Below, in pieces: positions 28,511-36,040 of a stretch of 64,000 nt of DNA. The translations under genes were made by a program, and so were the position numbers. The DNA lies in NCBI RefSeq assembly GCF_000349325.1, contig NC_020504.1, forward strand, positions 5,366,053 through 5,430,052, given 5' to 3'. The notes under the pieces were generated by a model. That model did not search any database and was not told the DNA's origin. It saw only the letters and a list, made by a program, of their open reading frames with translations. The first letter of the stretch is position 1, and each line of letters begins with the position of its first letter. The DNA comes from Streptomyces davaonensis JCM 4913. Lineage in GTDB: Bacteria > Actinomycetota > Actinomycetes > Streptomycetales > Streptomycetaceae.

Positions 28511-31500
28511 ATGTCACGCATGCCCTTACCGGACGCTCTGAGAGCGCTACTAATGCAGTGTGACGATGTCCCACGAACAGCGGCGGAACCGGCGTCTGAC
28601 GAAGCGTCACTGGATGCCGTACCGCATGCCTTGAGCGAACTGGCGCGGTCGTCCTCCGCGGACCCTCCGTCCGTGCTCCTCGTCGTGGACGATCACGCGA
28701 CGATGCGGGTGTGGGAGAAGACGGTCCGGAAGCTGGCCGATGAACTCGCCCGCGAGGAACGGCTGGGCGGGGTCAGCACGGTACGGCTGCTCAGTTCCGA
28801 TGACACCGAGCCGGCCCGGATCCGGCTGGAGGAACTGCCGTCCGCCCCGTCCGAGCGGCGGGTGGTGCTGGTGCTGACGGACGGTCTGGCCGCGGGCTGG
28901 CGCTCGGACGCGGTGCTGCCGCTGCTGCGGGAGTTGGGGCGGACCGAGCCGCTCGCCCTGTTGCATCTGCTGCCCCAGCACTTGTGGTCCAGAGCCGGAC
29001 TCGACGTGAACCGGATGCGGTTCGGCTGCGCCCGCCCCTGGGCGCCCAACGACACCCTGCGCTGGGAACTGCGCACTTCTCCCCTCGAACCCGTCGACGA
29101 CGCCGACGCCCGTACCGGCGTGGTCCCGGTCCCCGTGCTGGAGCCGACCGAGCGGTCGCTGTCCGGCTGGGTCGACCTGGTCACGGGAGGCTCCGACGGC
29201 TGGGTGGAGATGTCGGGGATCCGGGCCCGGGACTGGAAGCGCCGGGCGGACGCGGCGCGGGCGGTGCCCTGGGTGGAGGACGTACCGGACCCGGCCAGTG
29301 CCGTACCGCCCTGGGAGCGGGTCTCGGACTTCCGGGCCGCCGCCTCCCCGACCGCGTTCACCCTCGCCACCCGGCTCGCCGCCGCGCCGTTGACCCTGCC
29401 GGTGATGAACGCGGTGACCGCCTCGGTGCCGGGGGCCGGGCCCGCCCATCTGGCGGAGCTGCTGATGAGCGGCCTGGTGCGGACCTCCGGCGCGGACGCC
29501 GAGCGCGCGGCTGATGTGGCCTTCGTGTTCGGCCCCAACATCCGCCAGGAGTTATTGGCGCTGTCCCGGCGCAGGGACACCGCCCGGGTGCTGCACGACG
29601 TCCGGGTCCTGCTGACGTCCGAACCGCCGGAAGTGCGCGAACCGCTTGCCACCGGCCCCCAGGTCGCCGAGCCGCTCCTGCCCGCCCCCGAGGAACTCCT
29701 CGAAACCGCCGACGTGCCCTCGGTGACCCGGCGCAACGTCGCCTTCCTCCGCGTCGAACTGGCCGCGCTGCGCGCCCTGTCCGGGAAGTTCCTCGTCAGA
29801 GCCGACCGGCTGGCCCGCGCCCTGCGCGACTACGACCGGCAGAACTCCGTCAGCCTGCGCAAGGGCGTGGGCTCCCGCACCGCTCACGAACAGGCCCCGA
29901 CGAGGGCCGGGACAACTTCAGAAGGAGCCACGGCCATGACCGCCACGCATACGCAGCCCGCGGTGGAGAGCGGGCGTTCGACGCCGCGTATCTGGGGCAA
30001 CATCCCGCCGCGCAACCCCAATTTCACCGGCCGGGTGGACCTTCTCGATCGTCTGAGTGAGCGACTCCGTGAGGGCACCACCACTGTGCTGCCCGAGGCG
30101 ATCCACGGCATGGGCGGTGTCGGCAAGACGCAGTTGGCGATCGAGTACGCCTACCGCAATCAATCCGAGTACGACGTCGTGTGGTGGATCGCCGCCGAGC
30201 GCCCTGGCCAGATCGGGCAGGCCCTGGTGGAACTGGCCCAGCGGCTGGGCCTGGTGACCAGCTCCGAGGCCAACATCGCCGGTCCCGCAGTGCGGGAGGC
30301 GCTGCGCGAGGGACGGCCGTACTCGCGCTGGCTGCTGATCTTCGACAACGCGGACAGCCCGGAGCGGGTGCGCGACTACTTCCCGACCGGGGGCAGTGGC
30401 ACCATTCTCGTCACCTCCCGCAACCGGCGCTGGAGCGTGGTCGGTCCCTCCCTCGAAGTCGATGTCTTCACCCGTGAGGAGAGCAAGGAGCTGCTGCGCC
30501 GCTCCGGGCCCGACGACCTCGACGACCGGGACGCGGACCGGCTCGCCGACGCCCTCGGAGATCTGCCGCTGGCGCTGGAACAGGCGGCGGCTTGGCGGGC
30601 CGAGACCGGAATGCCGGTCTCGGAGTATCTGCGGCTGTTCGAGCACAAGCGGGCCGAGCTGCTGGAAGTCTCGCCGCCGCCGGACTACCAACTGCCGGTC
30701 GCCGCGGCGTGGAACGTCTCGCTGGACCACCTGGAGACCCGCAGCCTCACCGCGCTGCGGCTGCTCCAGCTCTGCTCCTACTTCGCGCCCGACCCGATCT
30801 CTCGGTCCATCTTCTCCGGGCTCGGCGGCTCCACCATCGACCCCGAACTGGACCGGGCGCTCAACGACCCGATGCGGCTCGCCCGCGCAGTACGGGAGAT
30901 CAACCGCTACTCCCTCGCCCGGATCGACCACCGCACCAACTCGATCGAAATGCACCGCCTGGTCCAGGCCGTGCTGATCCACCGCATGACCCCCGAGGAA
31001 CAGAACCGCATGCGCAATGGGGCCCACACCCTTCTGGCCGCCGCAGACCCCAAGGGTCCCAACCAGTCGGCCAACTGGACGCGTTACGCCGAGCTGTACG
31101 GCCATGTGATCGCCTCCGGCGCCATCGAGTCCGACCAGCCGTGGGTCCGCGAACTCGTGATGAACGTGGCGAAGTACCTCTGGTACTGGGGCGACCACAA
31201 GGTGGCCCGGGAGTTCACCGAGCAGGCGTGGCAAACCTGGCAGGCACTGTTCGGAGAGGAGGACCAGCAGACCCGGCTGATGGGCTGGTGGCTGTGTTTC
31301 CTCTACCTGAAGGTCGGGCGCTACGACGACGCCTCCCAGCTGGTCGAACGGCTGAAGGACATCTACGTCCGTACCGCGCCCGAGGGCCCTGAGGACACCC
31401 GCGAGGACGCGCTGGAGACGATGAACCTCGAGGCCGCGGTGCGACGTGTCCAAGGGGACTTCGCCGCTGGTGTGGAACTGGACGAGATGGCCTACGACCG

Positions 31501-32503
31501 GGCCCGGCGCGCCTTCGGCGAGGACGACCCGACGACGCTGGGCCGCGCACACAACCTCGGGGTGAGCCTGCGTCTCGTGGGCGAGTTCCAGCGGGCGCTG
31601 GAGCTGGACCGGCACACGCACGCGCTGAAGACGCGGCTGTACGGGGGGGATCACAACCAGTCGCTGGTCACCCAGGAGTCCATCGCCATCGACGTCCGCG
31701 AGACCGGGGACTACGTCGGTGCACGGTCCTTGCAGGAGGCGGTCGTCGACGGATTCCGACCCGTCTTCGGCGCCGGGAACCCACAGACGCTCCAGTCGCT
31801 GCGGCAGCTCGGTGAGGCGTGCCGGAAGGAGGGCGACCACGCGAAGGCGCTTGAGCTGTCGCGAGAGGCCTTCAACCAGTTCACCCGGCGGTACGGCGAC
31901 ACCCACCCCGAGTCCCTCGCTGCCGCGCTGGCGCTGTCGGTGGCGCTGCGGCACAGTGGCGAGCTGGAGGCGGCCGGGGAGCGCGGGGCGAAGACCAGTG
32001 AGCGGTTCCGGCGGGTGTTCCAGGCCGATCATCCGCATGTGCTGGCCGCGGATGTGGATCTCGCGGTGACTTTCCGGCTGCTGGGGCGTGTGGAGGAGGC
32101 GCGGGCGCTGGATGAGGCGGCGCTGGCCTCGCTGACCGAGCGCCTGGGGGAGGGGCATCCCATCGTGTTGGCTACCGCGATCAATCTCGCGAGCGATCTG
32201 AGTGCGTTGGGACAGGTGGCCGAGGCGCGTGAACTTGGGGAGCGGTCGCTGGAGTTGAGCCGGGAGCGGCTGGGGGAGAACCACCCCACGGCTCTGGTGT
32301 GCGCGGCGAATCTGTCGCTGGATCTGGCTGCGCTCGGAGCGACGGATGAGGCGGAGGCGTTGCGGGCGGACACCTTGTCCCGTATGGAACAGGTTCTGGA
32401 TGCGCCTCGGCTGCGGTCCGCAGAAGCGGCGCCGCATCCGGCGACTGTGCAGGTGCGGGCTCGGGAGCGGGCCAACTGTGACATCGATCCGATGCCGTTG
32501 TGA
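28511..32503 (+). CDS. SAV_2336-type / NB-ARC / TPR fusion protein (FxSxx-COOH system type)
   Basis: About 1,330 residues. The N-terminal ~450 residues form a SAV_2336-type domain (VLLVVDDHATMRVWEKTVRKL, then VVLVLTDGLAAGWRS, then LALLHLLPQHLWSR). A ~60-residue hydrophilic linker leads to an NB-ARC NTPase with Walker A GMGGVGKTQ, Walker B LLIFDNAD and a sensor block GTILVTSRNRRW, plus a winged-helix region. About 13 TPR-like repeats follow (LGVSLRLVGEFQRALELDRHTH and similar). The TPR half is of the kind annotated with FxSxx-COOH peptide systems. The start is uncertain: the frame stays open back to 28,232, but codon use there looks non-coding; 28,511, 28,520 and 28,553 are candidates. An in-frame TTA at 29,552 points to bldA control. 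An internal ATG at 29,936 has a strong ribosome site. Confidence 0.82.
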   Translation: MSRMPLPDALRALLMQCDDVPRTAAEPASDEASLDAVPHALSELARSSSADPPSVLLVVDDHATMRVWEKTVRKLADELAREERLGGVSTVRLLSSDDTEPARIRLEELPSAPSERRVVLVLTDGLAAGWRSDAVLPLLRELGRTEPLALLHLLPQHLWSRAGLDVNRMRFGCARPWAPNDTLRWELRTSPLEPVDDADARTGVVPVPVLEPTERSLSGWVDLVTGGSDGWVEMSGIRARDWKRRADAARAVPWVEDVPDPASAVPPWERVSDFRAAASPTAFTLATRLAAAPLTLPVMNAVTASVPGAGPAHLAELLMSGLVRTSGADAERAADVAFVFGPNIRQELLALSRRRDTARVLHDVRVLLTSEPPEVREPLATGPQVAEPLLPAPEELLETADVPSVTRRNVAFLRVELAALRALSGKFLVRADRLARALRDYDRQNSVSLRKGVGSRTAHEQAPTRAGTTSEGATAMTATHTQPAVESGRSTPRIWGNIPPRNPNFTGRVDLLDRLSERLREGTTTVLPEAIHGMGGVGKTQLAIEYAYRNQSEYDVVWWIAAERPGQIGQALVELAQRLGLVTSSEANIAGPAVREALREGRPYSRWLLIFDNADSPERVRDYFPTGGSGTILVTSRNRRWSVVGPSLEVDVFTREESKELLRRSGPDDLDDRDADRLADALGDLPLALEQAAAWRAETGMPVSEYLRLFEHKRAELLEVSPPPDYQLPVAAAWNVSLDHLETRSLTALRLLQLCSYFAPDPISRSIFSGLGGSTIDPELDRALNDPMRLARAVREINRYSLARIDHRTNSIEMHRLVQAVLIHRMTPEEQNRMRNGAHTLLAAADPKGPNQSANWTRYAELYGHVIASGAIESDQPWVRELVMNVAKYLWYWGDHKVAREFTEQAWQTWQALFGEEDQQTRLMGWWLCFLYLKVGRYDDASQLVERLKDIYVRTAPEGPEDTREDALETMNLEAAVRRVQGDFAAGVELDEMAYDRARRAFGEDDPTTLGRAHNLGVSLRLVGEFQRALELDRHTHALKTRLYGGDHNQSLVTQESIAIDVRETGDYVGARSLQEAVVDGFRPVFGAGNPQTLQSLRQLGEACRKEGDHAKALELSREAFNQFTRRYGDTHPESLAAALALSVALRHSGELEAAGERGAKTSERFRRVFQADHPHVLAADVDLAVTFRLLGRVEEARALDEAALASLTERLGEGHPIVLATAINLASDLSALGQVAEARELGERSLELSRERLGENHPTALVCAANLSLDLAALGATDEAEALRADTLSRMEQVLDAPRLRSAEAAPHPATVQVRARERANCDIDPMPL

Positions 32504-32530
32504 TGTGACGGTGGTGCGGGCTCGCTGTGG

Positions 32531-32560
32531 CGCGGGTGGGGTGAGTGTCGCTCACCCGCG
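32531..32560. terminator. Possible terminator between the fusion gene and the convergent HExxH gene
   Basis: An inverted repeat CGCGGGTG/CACCCGCG with a 14-nt loop, 28 nt beyond the fusion-gene stop. There is no T-run on either strand, so this is moderate evidence only. Confidence 0.45.
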
Positions 32561-32622
32561 CGTGCGGGGGTGAGGGGGACCCCCAGCCCACCCGTGCCGC
32601 CCTGCGGCAGGACTGCCCGCGG

Positions 32623-34389
32623 CTACGCGAGCCAGGTTGCCAGGGCTATTGGGTCCGGAGGGGTGCCCGTAGCCGCTGTTATTGCTGCGTGTACTGCTCG
32701 GGCTTGTTCTGGGCTGTGGCGTAGGAAGTGGGCTGTTGTGGGGGAGGTTTGGGTCAGGGTTTGGGACAGGCCCGACCAGGCTGTGGGGTGGGTGGGGTCG
32801 GTTGTCAGGTGGGTTTTGTAGGCCTCTTGGGCTGCTTCTGTTTCGCCTGTCGCCAGTAGGACGTCTGCGCGCAGGGCTCCTGTTACTGCCGCCTTCTCCG
32901 GATCCTCTCCTGACAGGCGGTGGCGGGTCAGGACGGCCAGTGTGTTCAGCCAGCGGGCGGATTCGTCGCTGACCACCTCGGAGGGAGCGGCGAGGGAGTG
33001 GGGTGGAGTCGGGGCTCCGGAGAGCCAGGCCTGCGTGGTCTCCTCCACTGCCTGGCGCGGTGGGCGCAGGTGGTGTGCGCGCCAGCGGGTCTCGTGGTCC
33101 GCGGCGCAGCGGCGCGCCAGGGCCAGGGGGGTCTCCGGGACTGGTTCGTCCAGCCAGCGGGTGCACAGGGCGTACAGGCGGTCCAGGAGCTGCGCTCCTA
33201 TGGGCGTCAGGCGCTCATGGCGGTGGACTTGGCGCAGGGCCGTGGTCACCTGGGCTCGCCAGAGGGCGAACTCGAAGTGGGCCAGGGGAGTCGAGGCCCC
33301 CGAGGCCAGACGGTGGGTGCGCCAGAAGCGCGTGATGCCGACGAAGGCGTAGATGCCTTGCAGCAGGCCGTCCAGCGGGCGGGGGTCGTCCCGCCAGGGG
33401 GCGTACCAGAGTTCGGGGGAGTCCGAGGTCTCCGGGGTCAGCAAGGGTGTCAGGTGCAGCAGGCCGCCCAGCTTGGTGTGCTGGAACTCGTGCACCAGGG
33501 TCACCGCCAGCTGGACCGGGTCGTCCGCTTCCGAGGATTCGACGCCGCCGAATGCATCCCCGGCTGTCACACTGCGTGGCCGAAACCTTTCCTGCGGCGG
33601 GGTCGGAGTCAGCGACAGCAGACCCCGGCGCATCGCCTCCGCGGTCCTCGGCTGTTCGTCCAGCAGTATTGTCCAGGCCCGCTCCAGCATGCGCCGCCAC
33701 GCTTCCGCCGACTCCTCGGACAGCGGGCGCGGTTCGGTCGGCCGGGGGTACGTCCGGTACGGGTCCACGTCGTCCAGGGCCAGCGAGAGGCGGTGGGTTG
33801 CGGGGCCGAGCAGCAGCCGGCGAAGGGGGTGCCAGCCCGGCGCCGGGGTGTCCGGCGTGGCCGGCACCGTGACCGTGGCACCCGGTGTCGTGACGACCGC
33901 GCGGCCCGCCTCCCGACCTACGGTTGCCATCGCCCACGGCTCGGTGGCCGGGAGTTCGGCGCAGCCCAGGGTCGGCAGCGGTACCCGGCCGTGCCGCATC
34001 GGGACCTCGATGGTGAAGTCCAGCTCCGCGCGTAGCGCTGCCGCGGCGGCCAGGGAGGAGATATGGCCCAGCACAACCCACAGCGGCGGATCGTCCTGCG
34101 GGTCGCTGCCGCGCAGTCTGCGCAGCGCCGTGACCAGCCACATTCCGGTCTGCGGATAGAGCAGCAGGTCGTCGACGACGTCCGGTGCCCGGCGCTGGGC
34201 CGCGCTGAGCAATTCCCACGCGGGGTCGAGGCCGGTCGCGTCGTCGAGCATCCGTAACAGCAGCAGCCGTCGGCTGCGTTCGGCCGCGAGCAGCAGGTCC
34301 ACCGTGCCCGGACCGCCCTCGCCGCAGCTCAGTTCCTCCAGGCCGGACGACGGCAGATGGTGATGGAGGAACGCGCCCTCAGCACGCAT
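32623..34389 (-). CDS. HExxH-motif putative peptide beta-hydroxylase (copy 1)
   Basis: A 588-residue protein with the HExxH domain of putative peptide-modifying enzymes found next to FxSxx-type precursors. The metal motif HEFQH is at residues 300-304, and the family block YAPWRDDPRPLDGLLQGIYAF lies ~45 residues later. Such enzymes have been described as 2-oxoglutarate/iron peptide beta-hydroxylases rather than proteases; that is family knowledge, not visible here. The ~100 C-terminal residues look like a TPR-type helical unit (EAAQEAYKTHLTTDPTHPTAW). It begins 17 nt after the stop of a 58-residue precursor-like gene, so the two are coupled. It is clearly paralogous to the 36.0-37.8 kb gene. 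Confidence 0.85.
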   Translation of the reverse strand: MRAEGAFLHHHLPSSGLEELSCGEGGPGTVDLLLAAERSRRLLLLRMLDDATGLDPAWELLSAAQRRAPDVVDDLLLYPQTGMWLVTALRRLRGSDPQDDPPLWVVLGHISSLAAAAALRAELDFTIEVPMRHGRVPLPTLGCAELPATEPWAMATVGREAGRAVVTTPGATVTVPATPDTPAPGWHPLRRLLLGPATHRLSLALDDVDPYRTYPRPTEPRPLSEESAEAWRRMLERAWTILLDEQPRTAEAMRRGLLSLTPTPPQERFRPRSVTAGDAFGGVESSEADDPVQLAVTLVHEFQHTKLGGLLHLTPLLTPETSDSPELWYAPWRDDPRPLDGLLQGIYAFVGITRFWRTHRLASGASTPLAHFEFALWRAQVTTALRQVHRHERLTPIGAQLLDRLYALCTRWLDEPVPETPLALARRCAADHETRWRAHHLRPPRQAVEETTQAWLSGAPTPPHSLAAPSEVVSDESARWLNTLAVLTRHRLSGEDPEKAAVTGALRADVLLATGETEAAQEAYKTHLTTDPTHPTAWSGLSQTLTQTSPTTAHFLRHSPEQARAVHAAITAATGTPPDPIALATWLA

Positions 34390-34406
34390 GGGCGGCCCCG
34401 GGCTCC

Positions 34407-34583
34407 TCAGTCATAACGTCCCGGATTGAAGTTGCTGACGCTCTCCTGCGCGAGGTCAATGTGCTGGTGCAGTTCGTCCAGCGATCCGGCAAGAGCCAGA
34501 CTGTCCATGGAGCGCAGCGATTCAAGAGAAACCCCCGCGAGATCGACTAGGTTGGACTCGACGGCGGCCACAGACGGCTCCAT
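34407..34583 (-). CDS. FxSxx-like precursor peptide (copy 1, ends FNPGRYD)
   Basis: A 58-residue peptide. The leader-like part reads VESNLVDLAGVSLESLRSMDSLAL, which fits the ESxLxDLxGVxLxxL pattern of FxSxx-COOH precursors. The C-terminus is SNFNPGRYD instead of FxSxx. The ATG is preceded by GGGGGAAGGGG; a TTG three codons upstream is possible. It lies immediately before the HExxH gene and after the EAD-protease-like gene on the same strand. It is probably the substrate of the downstream enzyme, with modification in the last ten residues (inference). Confidence 0.8.
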   Translation of the reverse strand: MEPSVAAVESNLVDLAGVSLESLRSMDSLALAGSLDELHQHIDLAQESVSNFNPGRYD

Positions 34584-34701
34584 GACGGCCAAACCCCTTC
34601 CCCCCGGCTCTAGTTGTGCTACGGGCTGCTCACATCCCCCTGATAATGGCCCGCGGTGCCGGGGATGAAACCCCGCGTTCGTGCCGCGCCGCGATATCAG
34701 G

Positions 34702-35664
34702 TCAGCGGTGGCGCCGGGACAACTCCACCGCCTCCTGGTCCATTCGGACGACCCCGACGGATTCGCCCTCCACCAACCGTATCGCTTCCAGGAGTTGGTC
34801 CAAGGTCCCGCGATAACGCAGACAAGTACGCACGATCCCGAAGACGTCCGGGCGCAGGGCGGGGGAGCGCGGGCTCATCGCCGAGATCACCGGATCGATG
34901 CTGTCCAGGACGAGAGCGAGGCCGTTGCGGTCGCTCACGCAGGGCAGCAGGGTCAACGCGGTGACGAGGCCGTCGAGTTCGTGCAGGGGGAGATTCTCCG
35001 GCAGGGCGGCGAGACTGATCCGTCCGGTGGGGCTCGGGGGCAGACCGGCGTGCTCGTGGAGCAAGTCCAGTTCACTCGCGGTCAGCAGCGCGTACCAGCG
35101 GTCCACGGGGGTGACGGTGAGGTGACCCGGCCCGTCCGTCCCGCGGTGCGCGCCGCCGACCAGGCCGATCAGGAGGTCGTCGTGCCAGACCGCGGCGCCG
35201 GACATGCCCTCCCAGGGCCAACGGTCCGGACGAGTGTTCATGCATCCCGCCGGTAGTGGGTCGACGGCGAGTTCGAGGGTGTCGCCGCGGTCGTCGGACG
35301 GCGCCTTGACCGTTCCGCTGATGCGGAGACCGGTGTACCCCAGGGCCGTGAAGGGCACGGGGGCGGCCTGCTGGGTCAGGGTGCCGTAGGCGGGGGGTGA
35401 GCAGAAGCCGAACGCCACGCCCGTGAGCTTCAGCAGCGCCACATCGGCCCGGTCGGAGGCGAGTGCCACGAGGGCGGGTGAGGTCCACATGCTGTGGCTG
35501 CCCAGTCCGACCCATACGGTCGCTTCCTGTGCGCCGTCGAGCAGCTGGGCCGAGGTGAGGATCCATCCGGTGTGGACCCGGTACCCGGAGCCGTGCCGCT
35601 CCCGGCCCCGCCCTGCGGTCACGACGATCTCTGCCACCCGTGCCGGATCCGGTCTCACCGCCAC
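34702..35664 (-). CDS. Trypsin-fold protein with C-terminal EAD, catalytic His replaced
   Basis: About 320 residues. Residues ~25-185 form a trypsin-like double beta-barrel: WILTSAQLL occupies the place of the usual WVLTAAHC, Asp74 is in DRADVALLKL, and Ser155 is in EGMSGAAVW. The catalytic His is therefore Gln40, so the protein may be inactive or act as a sensor. Residues ~229-306 are an effector-associated domain (LVTALTLLPCVSDRNGLALVLDSI ... FGIVRTCLRYRGTLDQLLEAIRLVEGES). EAD-trypsin proteins are standard partners of VMAP systems and are thought to meet them through EAD-EAD contacts. The GTG at 35,664 is favoured by an upstream GGGGG; a TTG at 35,691 would add nine residues. Confidence 0.83.
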   Translation of the reverse strand: MAVRPDPARVAEIVVTAGRGRERHGSGYRVHTGWILTSAQLLDGAQEATVWVGLGSHSMWTSPALVALASDRADVALLKLTGVAFGFCSPPAYGTLTQQAAPVPFTALGYTGLRISGTVKAPSDDRGDTLELAVDPLPAGCMNTRPDRWPWEGMSGAAVWHDDLLIGLVGGAHRGTDGPGHLTVTPVDRWYALLTASELDLLHEHAGLPPSPTGRISLAALPENLPLHELDGLVTALTLLPCVSDRNGLALVLDSIDPVISAMSPRSPALRPDVFGIVRTCLRYRGTLDQLLEAIRLVEGESVGVVRMDQEAVELSRRHR

Positions 35665-35854
35665 TGCAGCAGACCCCCGGTTCCCTCGCAACTCCTGTAC
35701 TGCCTCCGCGAGTTAGATCCTATTCCGCCCCTACCCGCTACCAGTACCGCTGTTCTGTCACTCGATCCGGGTGGATTCGGTGCCGTGAAACCGATGCGAC
35801 GTCTGCGATGCATTATGGTTGCTCAAGAAGTCAGAAACCACCCTAAATAGTGAA
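35665..35854. promoter_or_regulatory. Divergent promoter region between the EAD-trypsin gene and precursor peptide 2
   Basis: 190 nt of lower GC content than its surroundings that must carry promoters for both arms of the peptide/hydroxylase module. No confident -35/-10 pair or operator palindrome could be picked by eye. Confidence 0.5.
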
Positions 35855-36040
35855 ATGGACGAGTATATGGACAAGTCTGGAGTCGAGTCCGAGCTGATCG
35901 ACCTCAGTGGTGTTCCGTTGGACGCCTGGCCCACTCTTCCGCTTCCGCCCGCCGACGGCTCACTACGCCGCCTGCTCAGCCGTATCGACGACCCGGCCAG
36001 CAGCCTCGGTGGCTACAACCCGCAGCGCGACGAAGCGTGA
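35855..36040 (+). CDS. FxSxx-like precursor peptide (copy 2, ends YNPQRDEA)
   Basis: A 61-residue peptide (57 if the ATG at 35,867 is used) with the leader GVESELIDLSGVPLDAW, then a Pro-rich stretch and GSLRRLLSRIDDP, and the C-terminus LGGYNPQRDEA. It shares the ES-L-DL-GV-L leader, a GSL..L...ID block and the aromatic-N-P-x-R end with copy 1. Its TGA overlaps the GTG start of the second HExxH gene (GTGA), the tightest possible coupling. Neither start has a strong ribosome site. Confidence 0.8.
   Translation: MDEYMDKSGVESELIDLSGVPLDAWPTLPLPPADGSLRRLLSRIDDPASSLGGYNPQRDEA

Noticed and set aside
29918..32437. An 839-codon minus-strand open frame opposite the NB-ARC/TPR region
   Set aside because: Antisense shadow of a protein with a clear Walker A motif and TPR repeats; no recognisable domain of its own.
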